Origin: Planctomycetota bacterium
GTDB taxonomy: Bacteria > Planctomycetota > Planctomycetia > Pirellulales > Pirellulaceae
Assembly (NCBI GenBank): GCA_029259935.1
Contig: JAJDEH010000214.1
Location: 1-5,280 of the forward strand
Length of the DNA stretch: 5,280 bases
Reading direction: 5' to 3'
Shown piece after piece: positions 1 to 5,045 of the stretch. The notes below the pieces were generated by a model. The model had not been told where the DNA came from. It saw only the letters and a program-made list of their open reading frames with translations, and ran no database searches. Within the stretch, counting starts at the first letter, position 1, and each line of letters starts with the position of its first letter. The position numbers and the translations under genes were made by a program.

Positions 1-56
1 ATTCAAAACAAGTTCCCGAACCTTTGACTGGTGTACTTGCAGTCGCGACATCTCGG

Positions 57-84
57 ACTCCTTTCCGTGATAGGCGAAAGGAGT
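57..84. repeat. Perfect 9-bp inverted repeat (hairpin) upstream of the first gene
   Basis: ACTCCTTTC at 57-65 is perfectly complementary to GAAAGGAGT at 76-84 across a 10-nt loop. No T-run follows on either strand, so it is not a classical intrinsic terminator. It could end transcription of a gene lying left of the window, or be one copy of a dispersed intergenic hairpin. I recall similar CTCCTTTC/GAAAGGAG hairpins between planctomycete genes, but that is memory and not a search. The inverted repeat is certain; its role is not. Confidence 0.45.
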
Positions 85-189
85 GTCGCTACAATCGAAA
101 ATCCACGCTAGACCAAAAACCAGCAGTTAAGCGGGGCATTGTAAAATATGGGGCGCTTCTTTTCGATTCTTCCACGAGGCCCTTCGATC

Positions 190-429
190 ATGGATCCAAA
201 TCCGTACAAATCGCCAACATCAAACGAACCAGCGAAGCCACGTGGGCCCCTTGCACGAATGAACGAGGCCATGGGCTTTGGCTTCGGATTGATCGACAAC
301 TGGGTTTTCATTTACGCGGGAGGTACGATGCTCAGCGGCATTGGCTGTGGCATGTTGATCACCGAATTTCTTCGCACTCGGCAATTACGATTAGACTCGT
401 TGGTCATAGCCGCCATATGCTGTCGTTGA
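190..429 (+). CDS. Small NPY-type membrane protein, probably truncated by a frameshift
   Basis: A 79-residue protein as read. It begins MDPNPYKSPTS, the short hydrophilic N-terminus (M-x-x-NPY-x-SP/AP) seen on many small planctomycete membrane proteins of unknown function. A proline- and lysine-rich stretch (residues 14-20) follows, then a membrane helix at about 37-59. A second hydrophobic segment begins near residue 68 (LVIAAICC) but is cut off after one more residue by a TGA. I chose ATG190 over the in-frame ATG148 because the conserved motif starts there and GAGG at 176-179 lies 10 nt upstream. The second helix appears to continue in frame 3 (see 427-515); one added base near 426 would give about 108 residues with two helices and a lysine-rich tail. 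It may be a pseudogene, a sequencing error or a genuinely short variant. Function is unknown. Confidence 0.6.
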   Translation: MDPNPYKSPTSNEPAKPRGPLARMNEAMGFGFGLIDNWVFIYAGGTMLSGIGCGMLITEFLRTRQLRLDSLVIAAICCR

Positions 430-515
430 GCAGCGTTATCCTGTCGAACATTGCCCATGGTGTCCTAAAGAAGAAGGCGAAGGAGCAGTCTGGTCACGAT
501 GCCAATAGCGAATGA
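427..515 (+). other. Out-of-frame continuation of the NPY-type membrane protein
   Basis: In frame 3, downstream of the premature TGA at 427-429, the translation reads LSSVILSNIAHGVL and then KKKAKEQSGHDANSE before TGA at 513-515. This is a hydrophobic segment followed by a charged tail, which is what the truncated helix of the preceding gene lacks. Most codons here end in G or C, as in the neighbouring genes. Loss of one base near 418-427 explains the geometry (frame 1 to frame 3). No slippery heptamer is visible, so programmed frameshifting is unlikely. The overlapping frame-2 reading here is less membrane-like and was not preferred. Confidence 0.45.
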
Positions 516-565
516 ACCCAAGACTTTCGACAGCCAAAGTGCATCCAGCGGCATCGCCTCGAACT

Positions 566-594
566 TTGGACGACGCGCCAGCATTTGGTACACT
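566..594 (+). promoter_or_regulatory. Weak sigma-70-like promoter candidate for the WD40 gene
   Basis: TTGGAC (566-571) and TACACT (589-594) are separated by 17 nt, with the -10 box 38 nt before the ATG at 632. The -10 matches TATAAT at 4 of 6 bases and the -35 matches TTGACA at only 3 of 6. The correct spacing in an otherwise gene-free stretch (516-631) is the main argument. Planctomycete promoters are poorly defined, so this is tentative. Confidence 0.2.
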
Positions 595-617
595 CCACAT
601 TCCACCTGTCTCTTTTT

Positions 618-623
618 AGGGGG
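618..623 (+). promoter_or_regulatory. Shine-Dalgarno sequence of the WD40-SHD1 gene
   Basis: AGGGGG lies 8 nt before ATG632. It fixes the start and so the presence of the signal peptide. Confidence 0.6.
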
Positions 624-631
624 CGTACACC

Positions 632-1861
632 ATGCGTTGGCTGCTTTATTCGCTTTCACTCGTGATAAGTATCGTGGCGATGGCCGGGACTTTGCTCGCC
701 CAGCGAGCGACATTTGTTCGCGAAATTGCCACGAGTTCACAGAGTGATGCCGATGTGAAATCGGTGGTGTTCACTCTGGACGGGCGACTGCTTTCGGCGG
801 GCAATCTGGGCCTGCTCGACAACGCCGTGTGTTTGTGGGACCCGAAGACTGGAAAGCTCATCCGCCAACTAGAGGGAGAGACTTCCGTTACGACCAGGCT
901 CGCAATCTCGTCGAACGAAACCCTCGCGACCGCCGGCTCCAGCGGCGTGATCGTGGTGTGGGACAAGGCGTTCGACAAACCCGTATGGCAGGCGAGTTCA
1001 AAGGACTGGGACTACAGCGATGTGGCTATTTCACCGGATGGGCGAAGCGTGGCCACCGTCGGGTCTCTGTTCGATGGAAGCCTAATGACGCCGCAGGAAG
1101 TTGCCGTGTGGAATGTTGAAACAGGAAAGAAAAGGGTGCTGGCGGATGATTATCCGGAATACGTCACCACCGTCGCCATTTCACCCGACGGCGCGTTCCT
1201 GGTATGCAGCGGCAAAGGCAAGAAGGTTGGCAATGACCTTCGAGCATACGATCTGAAGACTGGCAAGTTGCGGTATCTCAATCCCAGGGTGACGTTCAAT
1301 CAAATGGATTTCATGATGTTTTCGCCGGATGGAAAACAGATCGCAGCGGCGACCGAGGGATCCGTGCTACTGTTGAATCCCAGAAACGGGCAACTCCAGG
1401 CCACACTGAAAGATGACTACGAGGGGTTTCTCACGGAGTTGGCGTTTTCGCCCGATGGCAAATTGATCGCCACGCCCGACGAAGACAAAACGGTGCGGAT
1501 TTGGAATGCCCGAACGGGCAAGCTGGAGCAGAAGCTAACGGGGCATACGGGCTACGTTCGGTGTGCCGCGTTTTCCCCCGATGGCACCATGCTGGTCAGC
1601 GGCAGTAACGACGGCAAGTTGCGAATCTGGAAGATCGACCCACCCGCCGGCGGCGGCGTGAAGCGGGTCGCTGCTGCGAAGAAAAGACCGGAGACCGTCG
1701 TTCGCGTGTGGCACAGTGCAAACGGAAAGTTTAGCCTGAAGGCGTCGCTCATCCGCGTGGACGGCGATACGGCAGTGTTGAAACGAGAGGACGGATCGCA
1801 GATCAAAGTCGGTCTCGAAAGACTCAGCGACAAGGATCAGAAATACGTTCGTGAACGGTAA
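632..1861 (+). CDS. Exported WD40-repeat protein with C-terminal SHD1 domain
   Basis: A 409-residue protein. Residues 1-23 form a signal peptide (MRW, a hydrophobic core, then a likely cut after LLAQ or nearby), so it should act outside the cytoplasm. About seven WD40 blades follow at roughly 41-79, 84-120, 127-170, 176-215, 222-259, 265-302 and 306-335. They show repeated F/ISPDG turns (133-137, 183-187, 230-234, 272-276, 314-318) and strand ends such as VCLWD, VVVWD, VAVWN, VRIWN and LRIWK, enough for a closed beta-propeller. A basic linker (344-352) leads to an SHD1 (SLA1 homology 1) domain at about 355-407, with VRVWHSANGKFSLKASL, LKREDGS and LSDKDQKYV. SHD1 domains are common on planctomycete exported proteins and are thought to mediate binding. 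The start is supported by AGGGGG at 618-623, 8 nt before the ATG. It is probably a scaffold; its partner is unknown and I see no enzymatic motif. Confidence 0.93.
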   Translation: MRWLLYSLSLVISIVAMAGTLLAQRATFVREIATSSQSDADVKSVVFTLDGRLLSAGNLGLLDNAVCLWDPKTGKLIRQLEGETSVTTRLAISSNETLATAGSSGVIVVWDKAFDKPVWQASSKDWDYSDVAISPDGRSVATVGSLFDGSLMTPQEVAVWNVETGKKRVLADDYPEYVTTVAISPDGAFLVCSGKGKKVGNDLRAYDLKTGKLRYLNPRVTFNQMDFMMFSPDGKQIAAATEGSVLLLNPRNGQLQATLKDDYEGFLTELAFSPDGKLIATPDEDKTVRIWNARTGKLEQKLTGHTGYVRCAAFSPDGTMLVSGSNDGKLRIWKIDPPAGGGVKRVAAAKKRPETVVRVWHSANGKFSLKASLIRVDGDTAVLKREDGSQIKVGLERLSDKDQKYVRER

Positions 1862-1882
1862 CGAGACCGAGTGCGAGCGCGC

Positions 1883-1906
1883 TGATCGACACCGGCCGTG
1901 CGATCA
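1883..1906 (+). terminator. Bulged hairpin after the WD40 gene, terminator candidate
   Basis: TGATCG (1883-1888) pairs with CGATCA (1901-1906). After a single bulged A, CAC (1890-1892) pairs with GTG (1898-1900), leaving the 5-nt loop CGGCC. The 9-bp stem starts 22 nt after the WD40 stop codon and is followed by CCTTTCC, not a proper T-run. Position and compactness suggest a transcript end; the weak tail leaves doubt. Confidence 0.35.
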
Positions 1907-1949
1907 CCTTTCCATGGAGAATGGCTGCCCTTACAGATTCGCCAGAGAC

Positions 1950-1954
1950 AAGGA
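1950..1954 (+). promoter_or_regulatory. Shine-Dalgarno sequence that decides the MmcQ/YjbR start
   Basis: AAGGA lies 8 nt before ATG1963. The alternative in-frame ATG1921 has GGAGA directly abutting it (1916-1920), with no room for ribosome spacing. This favours the shorter 130-residue product. Confidence 0.5.
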
Positions 1955-1962
1955 CTACAGTG

Positions 1963-2355
1963 ATGGCTCGTTCAAAAGATCCCACGGAGGCGATTCGCAA
2001 GAAAGCGGCGTCCTATCCCGAGGTTGCCAAGGGTACGTCGTGCAATCAGAACTCCTTTAAAGCGGGCAAGGGGTCCTTTCTATTCATTGGCCCCGGTGCA
2101 AAGGGAGTCGGCTTCAAGGCCATGTTTAAATTGGAACACTCAATGTCCCGGGCTCGCAAACTCGCGTCCAAAGAGCCCGACCGCTTCGAGGTCGGATCGA
2201 CTGGCTGGGTTACTACTCGCTTCACCGCTGAAAAGCCGCTTCCGAAGTCGATCTGGGAGAAGTGGCTGCAAGAGTCGTACGAAATCTGCTCCGGATCAAG
2301 TAAAGCTAGTAAGGCTGTCAAGAAGAAGTCCGCGGAGAAAGTTGCAAAGAAATGA
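1963..2355 (+). CDS. MmcQ/YjbR family protein with lysine-rich C-terminal tail
   Basis: A 130-residue protein with no signal peptide, hence cytoplasmic. Residues about 8-108 follow the MmcQ/YjbR pattern. They show an N-terminal helix (IRKKAASYPEVAKGTS), a strand pair with N-x-x-SFKAGKGSFLFIG where the family has its P-x-F-K-V-x-GK-x-F segment, a charged helix (59-73), the turn GSTGWVTTRF (78-87), and a last helix SIWEKWLQESYEI (97-109). Known members adopt a double-wing fold and are often labelled DNA-binding, but the biochemical role of most is not established. Here the fold is followed by a tail (112-130) of mainly K, A and S, histone-H1-like, which would favour nucleic-acid contact. The family call is good; the DNA-binding function is inference. 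It stands alone, 101 nt after the WD40 gene and 144 nt before the next clear gene. Confidence 0.8.
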   Translation: MARSKDPTEAIRKKAASYPEVAKGTSCNQNSFKAGKGSFLFIGPGAKGVGFKAMFKLEHSMSRARKLASKEPDRFEVGSTGWVTTRFTAEKPLPKSIWEKWLQESYEICSGSSKASKAVKKKSAEKVAKK

Positions 2356-2398
2356 CCCGCGGCGTCCATGAGTTGAAGGGCTAAATTGTCAACCAAAA

Positions 2399-2503
2399 AT
2401 GGATGAGGCAGCCGATTTTAAGACAGAATGTCTTGAATTCAAGGCATCTAGGCGATACGCTGAAGTACGTTACGCCCGAAGCAATCAGTGGATAATGCGA
2501 TGA
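2399..2503 (+). CDS. Possible 34-residue ORF overlapping the next start codon
   Basis: ATG2399 opens a 34-codon frame reading MDEAADFKTECLEFKAS and ending SNQWIMR before TGA at 2501-2503. The stop overlaps ATG2500 in an ATGA arrangement typical of translational coupling. Against it: no Shine-Dalgarno at proper distance (the nearest purine run, GAAGGG at 2375-2380, is 18 nt away), very short length and no family I recognise. The overlapping frame (ATG2402 to TAA at 2492-2494) is also open, so an open frame here means little. It may be a leader peptide, a remnant or chance. Confidence 0.2.
   Translation: MDEAADFKTECLEFKASRRYAEVRYARSNQWIMR
2417..2437. repeat. Short palindrome in the 2356-2499 intergenic region
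   Basis: AAGACA (2420-2425) and TGTCTT (2429-2434) form a perfect 6-bp inverted repeat around GAA. Two flanking A-T pairs and one G-T wobble extend it to 9 pairs in RNA. It starts 62 nt after the MmcQ/YjbR stop and ends 63 nt before the next start. It could be a weak transcript end or an operator-like site. It also falls inside the doubtful ORF at 2399-2503, and the two readings compete. No T-run follows. Confidence 0.3.
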
Positions 2504-3408
2504 AACGAACACGAATGGCAATCTCAATCGCGCGGCATGCAGTTTTATTCGGAATGCTGATCGTGCATTCCAGCTCGGCCGCGGACGAAGACAGACAATC
2601 TCCAGACAAGCTTCGGCTTAACAAAGAGCAGATGAAGCGCTGGATCGAATTCTATCAGCGCGAGGCTATGGAGTACGACATTTTTCTTAACGAAGACCGA
2701 GGCACGAAGTTGAAGTTGCGGCGCGAGCCGGTGTTTCGTTGGGCTGCGCCGGAAATAAACAACGAGTTCAACGGGGCTGTCTTTGTGTGGACGCAAGATG
2801 GAACGCCGAGGGCAGTCGGTTCGATTTGGTCGAAGTCCGCGGTCGAAGTCCGTGGAAAGCGGACGATCTGTCACTCGTTTCATTCGCTCGCGTCCGAGCC
2901 ACTTCACGCGGACCGTAAGGGCGAACCGCGGTGGTATCCGACCAAGGCCGGCATTGAGCCAAAGCTGGTTCCGGGCTCACCGGTTCCCGCGCGGTCGGCG
3001 CGGCTGCGGTTCAACCAGATGCGAACGCTGGCCCGCGAGTTCACGGTTTCCCAATTCGCCGACCGGGCGGAGACGAAAAGGGAGACGTTGCGGTTGCTGC
3101 CACAGCCGATCTTCCGCTATGAACCGGAAGCGGACGACTCACCTGACGGCGGCATCTTCGTGTTTCTCCGTGACTGGGATCCGGAAATCCTTCTGCTGAT
3201 CGAAACGCGAGAGACAGCCGTGGGTCCGCGCTGGCACTATGCACCGATCCGCTTTTGTTCCACGACTGCTCACGTCAAGCACCAAGACAAAGAAGTGTGG
3301 GTCTACGAGAAGGGTGGCCCAACGCGCGACCCAGAACATTTTTACTTCACAGCCAAAGGAGCGTCGCACGTCGACCGATACTTCAACTTGGAAAACGAGG
3401 AGAAGTGA
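2500..3408 (+). CDS. Secreted planctomycete protein of unknown function with two diverged module copies
   Basis: A 302-residue protein from ATG2500 (an in-frame GTG at 2488 would add four residues). Residues 1-27 look like a signal peptide: KRTR, a hydrophobic core, then SSSA followed by ADED. The mature part contains one module twice. Copy 1 has LKLRREPVFRW (71-81), NGAVFVWTQDGTPRAVGSIW (91-110) and GEPRWYPT (141-148). Copy 2 has LRLLPQPIFRY (197-207), DGGIFVFLRDWDPEILLLIE (216-235) and GPRWHYAP (242-249). Each copy is preceded by a charged helix (41-60 and 170-193). I recall this architecture from many planctomycete genomes, always without assigned function; that is memory, not a search. 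No catalytic motif is evident. Its stop shares one base with the start of the next gene, and AGGAG within its last codons serves that gene. The start lacks a strong Shine-Dalgarno sequence, so its exact position is less sure than the gene itself. Confidence 0.85.
   Translation: MKRTRMAISIARHAVLFGMLIVHSSSAADEDRQSPDKLRLNKEQMKRWIEFYQREAMEYDIFLNEDRGTKLKLRREPVFRWAAPEINNEFNGAVFVWTQDGTPRAVGSIWSKSAVEVRGKRTICHSFHSLASEPLHADRKGEPRWYPTKAGIEPKLVPGSPVPARSARLRFNQMRTLAREFTVSQFADRAETKRETLRLLPQPIFRYEPEADDSPDGGIFVFLRDWDPEILLLIETRETAVGPRWHYAPIRFCSTTAHVKHQDKEVWVYEKGGPTRDPEHFYFTAKGASHVDRYFNLENEEK
3397..3402 (+). promoter_or_regulatory. Shine-Dalgarno sequence inside the 302-residue gene, serving the 3408 start
   Basis: GAGGAG, 5 nt before ATG3408, sits in the last codons of the upstream gene. 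With the TGATG stop/start junction at 3406-3410, it is the textbook layout for translational coupling and is the best evidence that 3408 is a real start. Confidence 0.6.
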
Positions 3409-3671
3409 TGAACAGTACAACGACGCGTGCGCATCGCGAGTCATTCTTTTCCGCACCAACGGCCGTCGTAATCATGACTTTGTGTTGCGTCACGGCGGCT
3501 TTCGCAAGACGACAAGAGTTCATTGCGATCCCTCTTGGAGACTCTCTTTCAAAAATGCAGTCCCAGGTGCTAATTGTCAGCGACGCTCGACATCCTCTTC
3601 CCACCAGGATTCAGGCCATTCTTTACACCTCTTTAACTTCGAGTAACTTGCAATTTCCTCCTTGGTCATGA
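3408..3671 (+). CDS. Small secreted protein coupled to the 302-residue gene, possibly truncated
   Basis: An 87-residue reading. Residues 1-33 form a plausible signal peptide: polar MNSTTTRAHRESFFSAP, hydrophobic AVVIMTLCCVTAAFA, then RRQEF. Only about 54 residues would remain (IAIPLGDSLSKMQSQVLIVS and beyond) and I recognise no family. The start is well supported by the 1-bp overlap with the upstream stop and by GAGGAG 5 nt before it. The 3' end is not: the last 95 bp (3577-3671) lie over the convergent zinc-ribbon gene, and residues after about 58 lack recognisable domain character. I infer that the ancestral gene was longer and that its 3' part was lost when the neighbouring segment joined here. 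A genuinely small secreted protein remains possible. Confidence 0.45.
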   Translation: MNSTTTRAHRESFFSAPTAVVIMTLCCVTAAFARRQEFIAIPLGDSLSKMQSQVLIVSDARHPLPTRIQAILYTSLTSSNLQFPPWS

Positions 3672-4551
3672 GTCGAAATATCACCATCCCTATCTCAACA
3701 CAACGACTGGCGAGGACTAGCACGAAAGTAATTACTAACCAAGCCATGTAAGGCACACCGAGAGGCGTGCCCTCCGCGAGGTTCGTTAATAAAAACAGCA
3801 CAAGCATACTTGCCAACGTTGCCACACTAAGAATGCCGGCCGAACGAATCAAAGTCACCGCAATCCACAGCCGTTTCTTTAAGCGTTTATTTTCCCCGGG
3901 ATTCTTCATCAAGAACTCAGAACTAGAGACAATTGTTCCAATAGTCGATGCAAGCGGTGACGAATCGTCGCTATCACTTTCAATCGCGTAGCGGCAGTTA
4001 TCACAGTGGTGCGGAAAACGCGTATAGGGGCCCGGGCGACCAAAGCAATGATCGCAATTTGGACACAGCCACAGATCCAAGACGCGACAGTGGTACTGTG
4101 CCAGTGTGTAGCACACGAGCATTGGGACCAACCAAGGAAGGAACAACCAGTCGGGAGCAGGCAACGGCAGTGGGGAAAGCCACACGAGAAGCACGGCGAC
4201 CCCGATAATACAGAATGAAACCATGGTGTTTAGTCGGCGACAATGTCTTCGGTATTTGTTGATGGACGCATCGTGATCGATCGTGGCAATTGTCTGTGGT
4301 AAGAACATCAAAATGAAGCCGCTCACAAGTGTCCCGACAAGCATGCCCAGAACACCTCCACCAGCAGCCGCTATCCACTTTCCCATGGCCTCAAATCCAG
4401 GCGGGCCCTTCAGGCTGTGGAACGCTTGAAATCCGACGATCGCCCCAACAACGGAGAAGACAAGAATAAGCAACGCCTGAAATAAGTTGGCGCCTGGGCG
4501 AAGATCGACAGTCCGTGGCACATCGCGCGATAGTTTGGGTTTGGGAACCAT
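3577..4551 (-). CDS. Six-helix membrane protein with a cytoplasmic zinc ribbon
   Basis: A 324-residue protein read from 4551 to 3577. Hydrophobic segments lie at about 23-45, 58-85, 109-127, 133-153, 229-257 and 266-293. Between helices 4 and 5 is a C163-x2-C166 ... C183-x2-C186 pair, with C169, H181 and H182 nearby, in WLCPNCDHCF and HHCDNCRY. This is a rubredoxin-like zinc ribbon. Positive charges in the N-terminus, the 98-106 loop (KYRRHCRR), the 222-227 loop and the C-terminus (KLKRCKEW) place all of these, and so the ribbon, on the cytoplasmic side by the positive-inside rule. Residues 20-85 are glycine-rich helices of a kind common in planctomycete membrane proteins. I cannot name a function: no transporter or enzyme signature is seen. 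The start is supported by GGAGG at 4556-4560, 4 nt upstream. It is transcribed against its left neighbour and away from the right one, so it is probably a single-gene unit. Confidence 0.85.
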   Translation of the reverse strand: MVPKPKLSRDVPRTVDLRPGANLFQALLILVFSVVGAIVGFQAFHSLKGPPGFEAMGKWIAAAGGGVLGMLVGTLVSGFILMFLPQTIATIDHDASINKYRRHCRRLNTMVSFCIIGVAVLLVWLSPLPLPAPDWLFLPWLVPMLVCYTLAQYHCRVLDLWLCPNCDHCFGRPGPYTRFPHHCDNCRYAIESDSDDSSPLASTIGTIVSSSEFLMKNPGENKRLKKRLWIAVTLIRSAGILSVATLASMLVLFLLTNLAEGTPLGVPYMAWLVITFVLVLASRCVEIGMVIFRLMTKEEIASYSKLKRCKEWPESWWEEDVERR

Positions 4552-4555
4552 TGAC

Positions 4556-4560
4556 GCCTC
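4556..4560 (-). promoter_or_regulatory. Shine-Dalgarno sequence of the zinc-ribbon membrane protein
   Basis: Read on the minus strand this is GGAGG, 4 nt before the ATG whose A is at 4551. It fixes the start and leaves a positively charged N-terminus before helix 1. Confidence 0.6.
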
Positions 4561-4623
4561 CGAGGTGCTTCAACCTACCAGTGTGTGCGTTAGACGGAAA
4601 CAGCCTATCACGCGAGAATTGGT

Positions 4624-4652
4624 TTGACATCCACGTACTTGCCGTGTAGCCA
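4624..4652 (+). promoter_or_regulatory. Possible rightward promoter in the divergent intergenic region
   Basis: TTGACA at 4624-4629 matches the sigma-70 -35 consensus exactly. The hexamer 17 nt on (4647-4652, TAGCCA) matches TATAAT poorly. It lies in the 216-nt gap between the minus-strand zinc-ribbon gene and the rightward lipoprotein, where a promoter is expected. No convincing leftward promoter was found. A single good -35 box is weak evidence. Confidence 0.25.
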
Positions 4653-4767
4653 TACAGTTGCGACGATTCGCACGCCGCGCGTTAGGCTGCAATCCAGGCG
4701 CCTTCAGGGAATACGCGGTTCAGCCTATAAGCAAGTCATGTCCCTGAACGACCTAATCTCGAAAAAT

Positions 4768-4929
4768 ATGGCTTCGAAAATTGCCGTGCTGATTGCTTCG
4801 ACATTGTTCATCGCTGGCTGTAACGACGGCCAAGAACGGAAATGGGACGACTTTACTCGTGGGAGTCGCACGGCGGCGTGGAGATGGTGCCTGAGCGCTA
4901 CTCTCTTCGGGCGCAATCTTCCACGCTAG
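4768..4929 (+). CDS. Very short lipoprotein, possibly frameshifted
   Basis: A 53-residue reading from ATG4768; the in-frame ATG4738 would give 63. MASKIAVLIASTLFIAGC is a good lipoprotein signal peptide with lipobox I-A-G-C and the lipidated cysteine at residue 18, so the product would be membrane-anchored. Only 35 residues follow: NDGQERKWDDFTRGS is plausible protein, but the arginine- and tryptophan-rich end up to the TAG looks unlike a folded domain. In frame 3 the same DNA reads ESHGGVEMVPERYSL, more protein-like, and one missing base near 4855-4865 would connect the two. Neither start has a clear Shine-Dalgarno sequence, which fits a decaying gene. I chose ATG4768 because it gives the usual short charged n-region. 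A GC-rich hairpin begins 22 nt after the stop. Function unknown. Confidence 0.45.
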   Translation: MASKIAVLIASTLFIAGCNDGQERKWDDFTRGSRTAAWRWCLSATLFGRNLPR

Positions 4930-4947
4930 CCGTCGAACCAAACGGAG

Positions 4948-4987
4948 GAACGCGAGCCGGAATAGGCCGGGTCGGCTCGCTTCGTTC
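4948..4987. terminator. GC-rich hairpin between the lipoprotein and the last gene
   Basis: GCGAGCCG (4952-4959) pairs perfectly with CGGCTCGC (4973-4980) across a 13-nt loop. GAAC (4948-4951) and GTTC (4984-4987) extend the stem to 12 pairs if TTC (4981-4983) bulges out. It starts just after the lipoprotein stop and ends 58 nt before the next start, a good place for a terminator. There is no T-run, so it could instead be a dispersed GC-rich intergenic repeat of the kind I recall from planctomycetes. Confidence 0.45.
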
Positions 4988-5033
4988 GGCAACGTCTACT
5001 CCCGGCCGCTTTATCCGAAACGTTAGCTTTGAA

Positions 5034-5038
5034 GAGGA
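5034..5038 (+). promoter_or_regulatory. Shine-Dalgarno sequence of the last, partial gene
   Basis: GAGGA, 7 nt before ATG5046. It selects this start within a frame that is open well upstream (at least from 4841). Confidence 0.5.
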
Positions 5039-5045
5039 CACTTCC

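Noticed and set aside
24..515. Long frame-3 ORF of 163 codons covering the first gene.
   Set aside because: Its first part overlaps the well-supported NPY-type protein in another frame and spans the hairpin. Only its last 30 or so codons look like real protein, and these are reported as the frameshifted continuation.
465..740. Overlapping ORFs on both strands across 465-747.
   Set aside because: They run through the start and signal peptide of the WD40 gene, lack ribosome sites and have no recognisable domain.
3041..3646. Several open frames on both strands across the 302-residue gene and its 3' junction.
   Set aside because: They are arginine-, serine- and histidine-rich translations typical of out-of-frame GC-rich coding sequence, with no motif.
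4589..4690. Integron attC-like signals: GTTAGAC (4589-4595) and GTTAGGC (4681-4687) fit the core-site pattern, and 4601-4614 pairs with 4676-4689 at 12 of 14 positions.
   Set aside because: The left partner reads GCCTATC, without the required AAC, and no L-box arrangement is seen. By rough estimate about one such 12/14 pairing is expected by chance in a window this size. No integrase is present.
4601..4728. Direct repeat CAGCCTAT at 4601-4608 and 4721-4728.
   Set aside because: An 8-base repeat is expected by chance in a sequence this long, and neither copy has conserved flanks.
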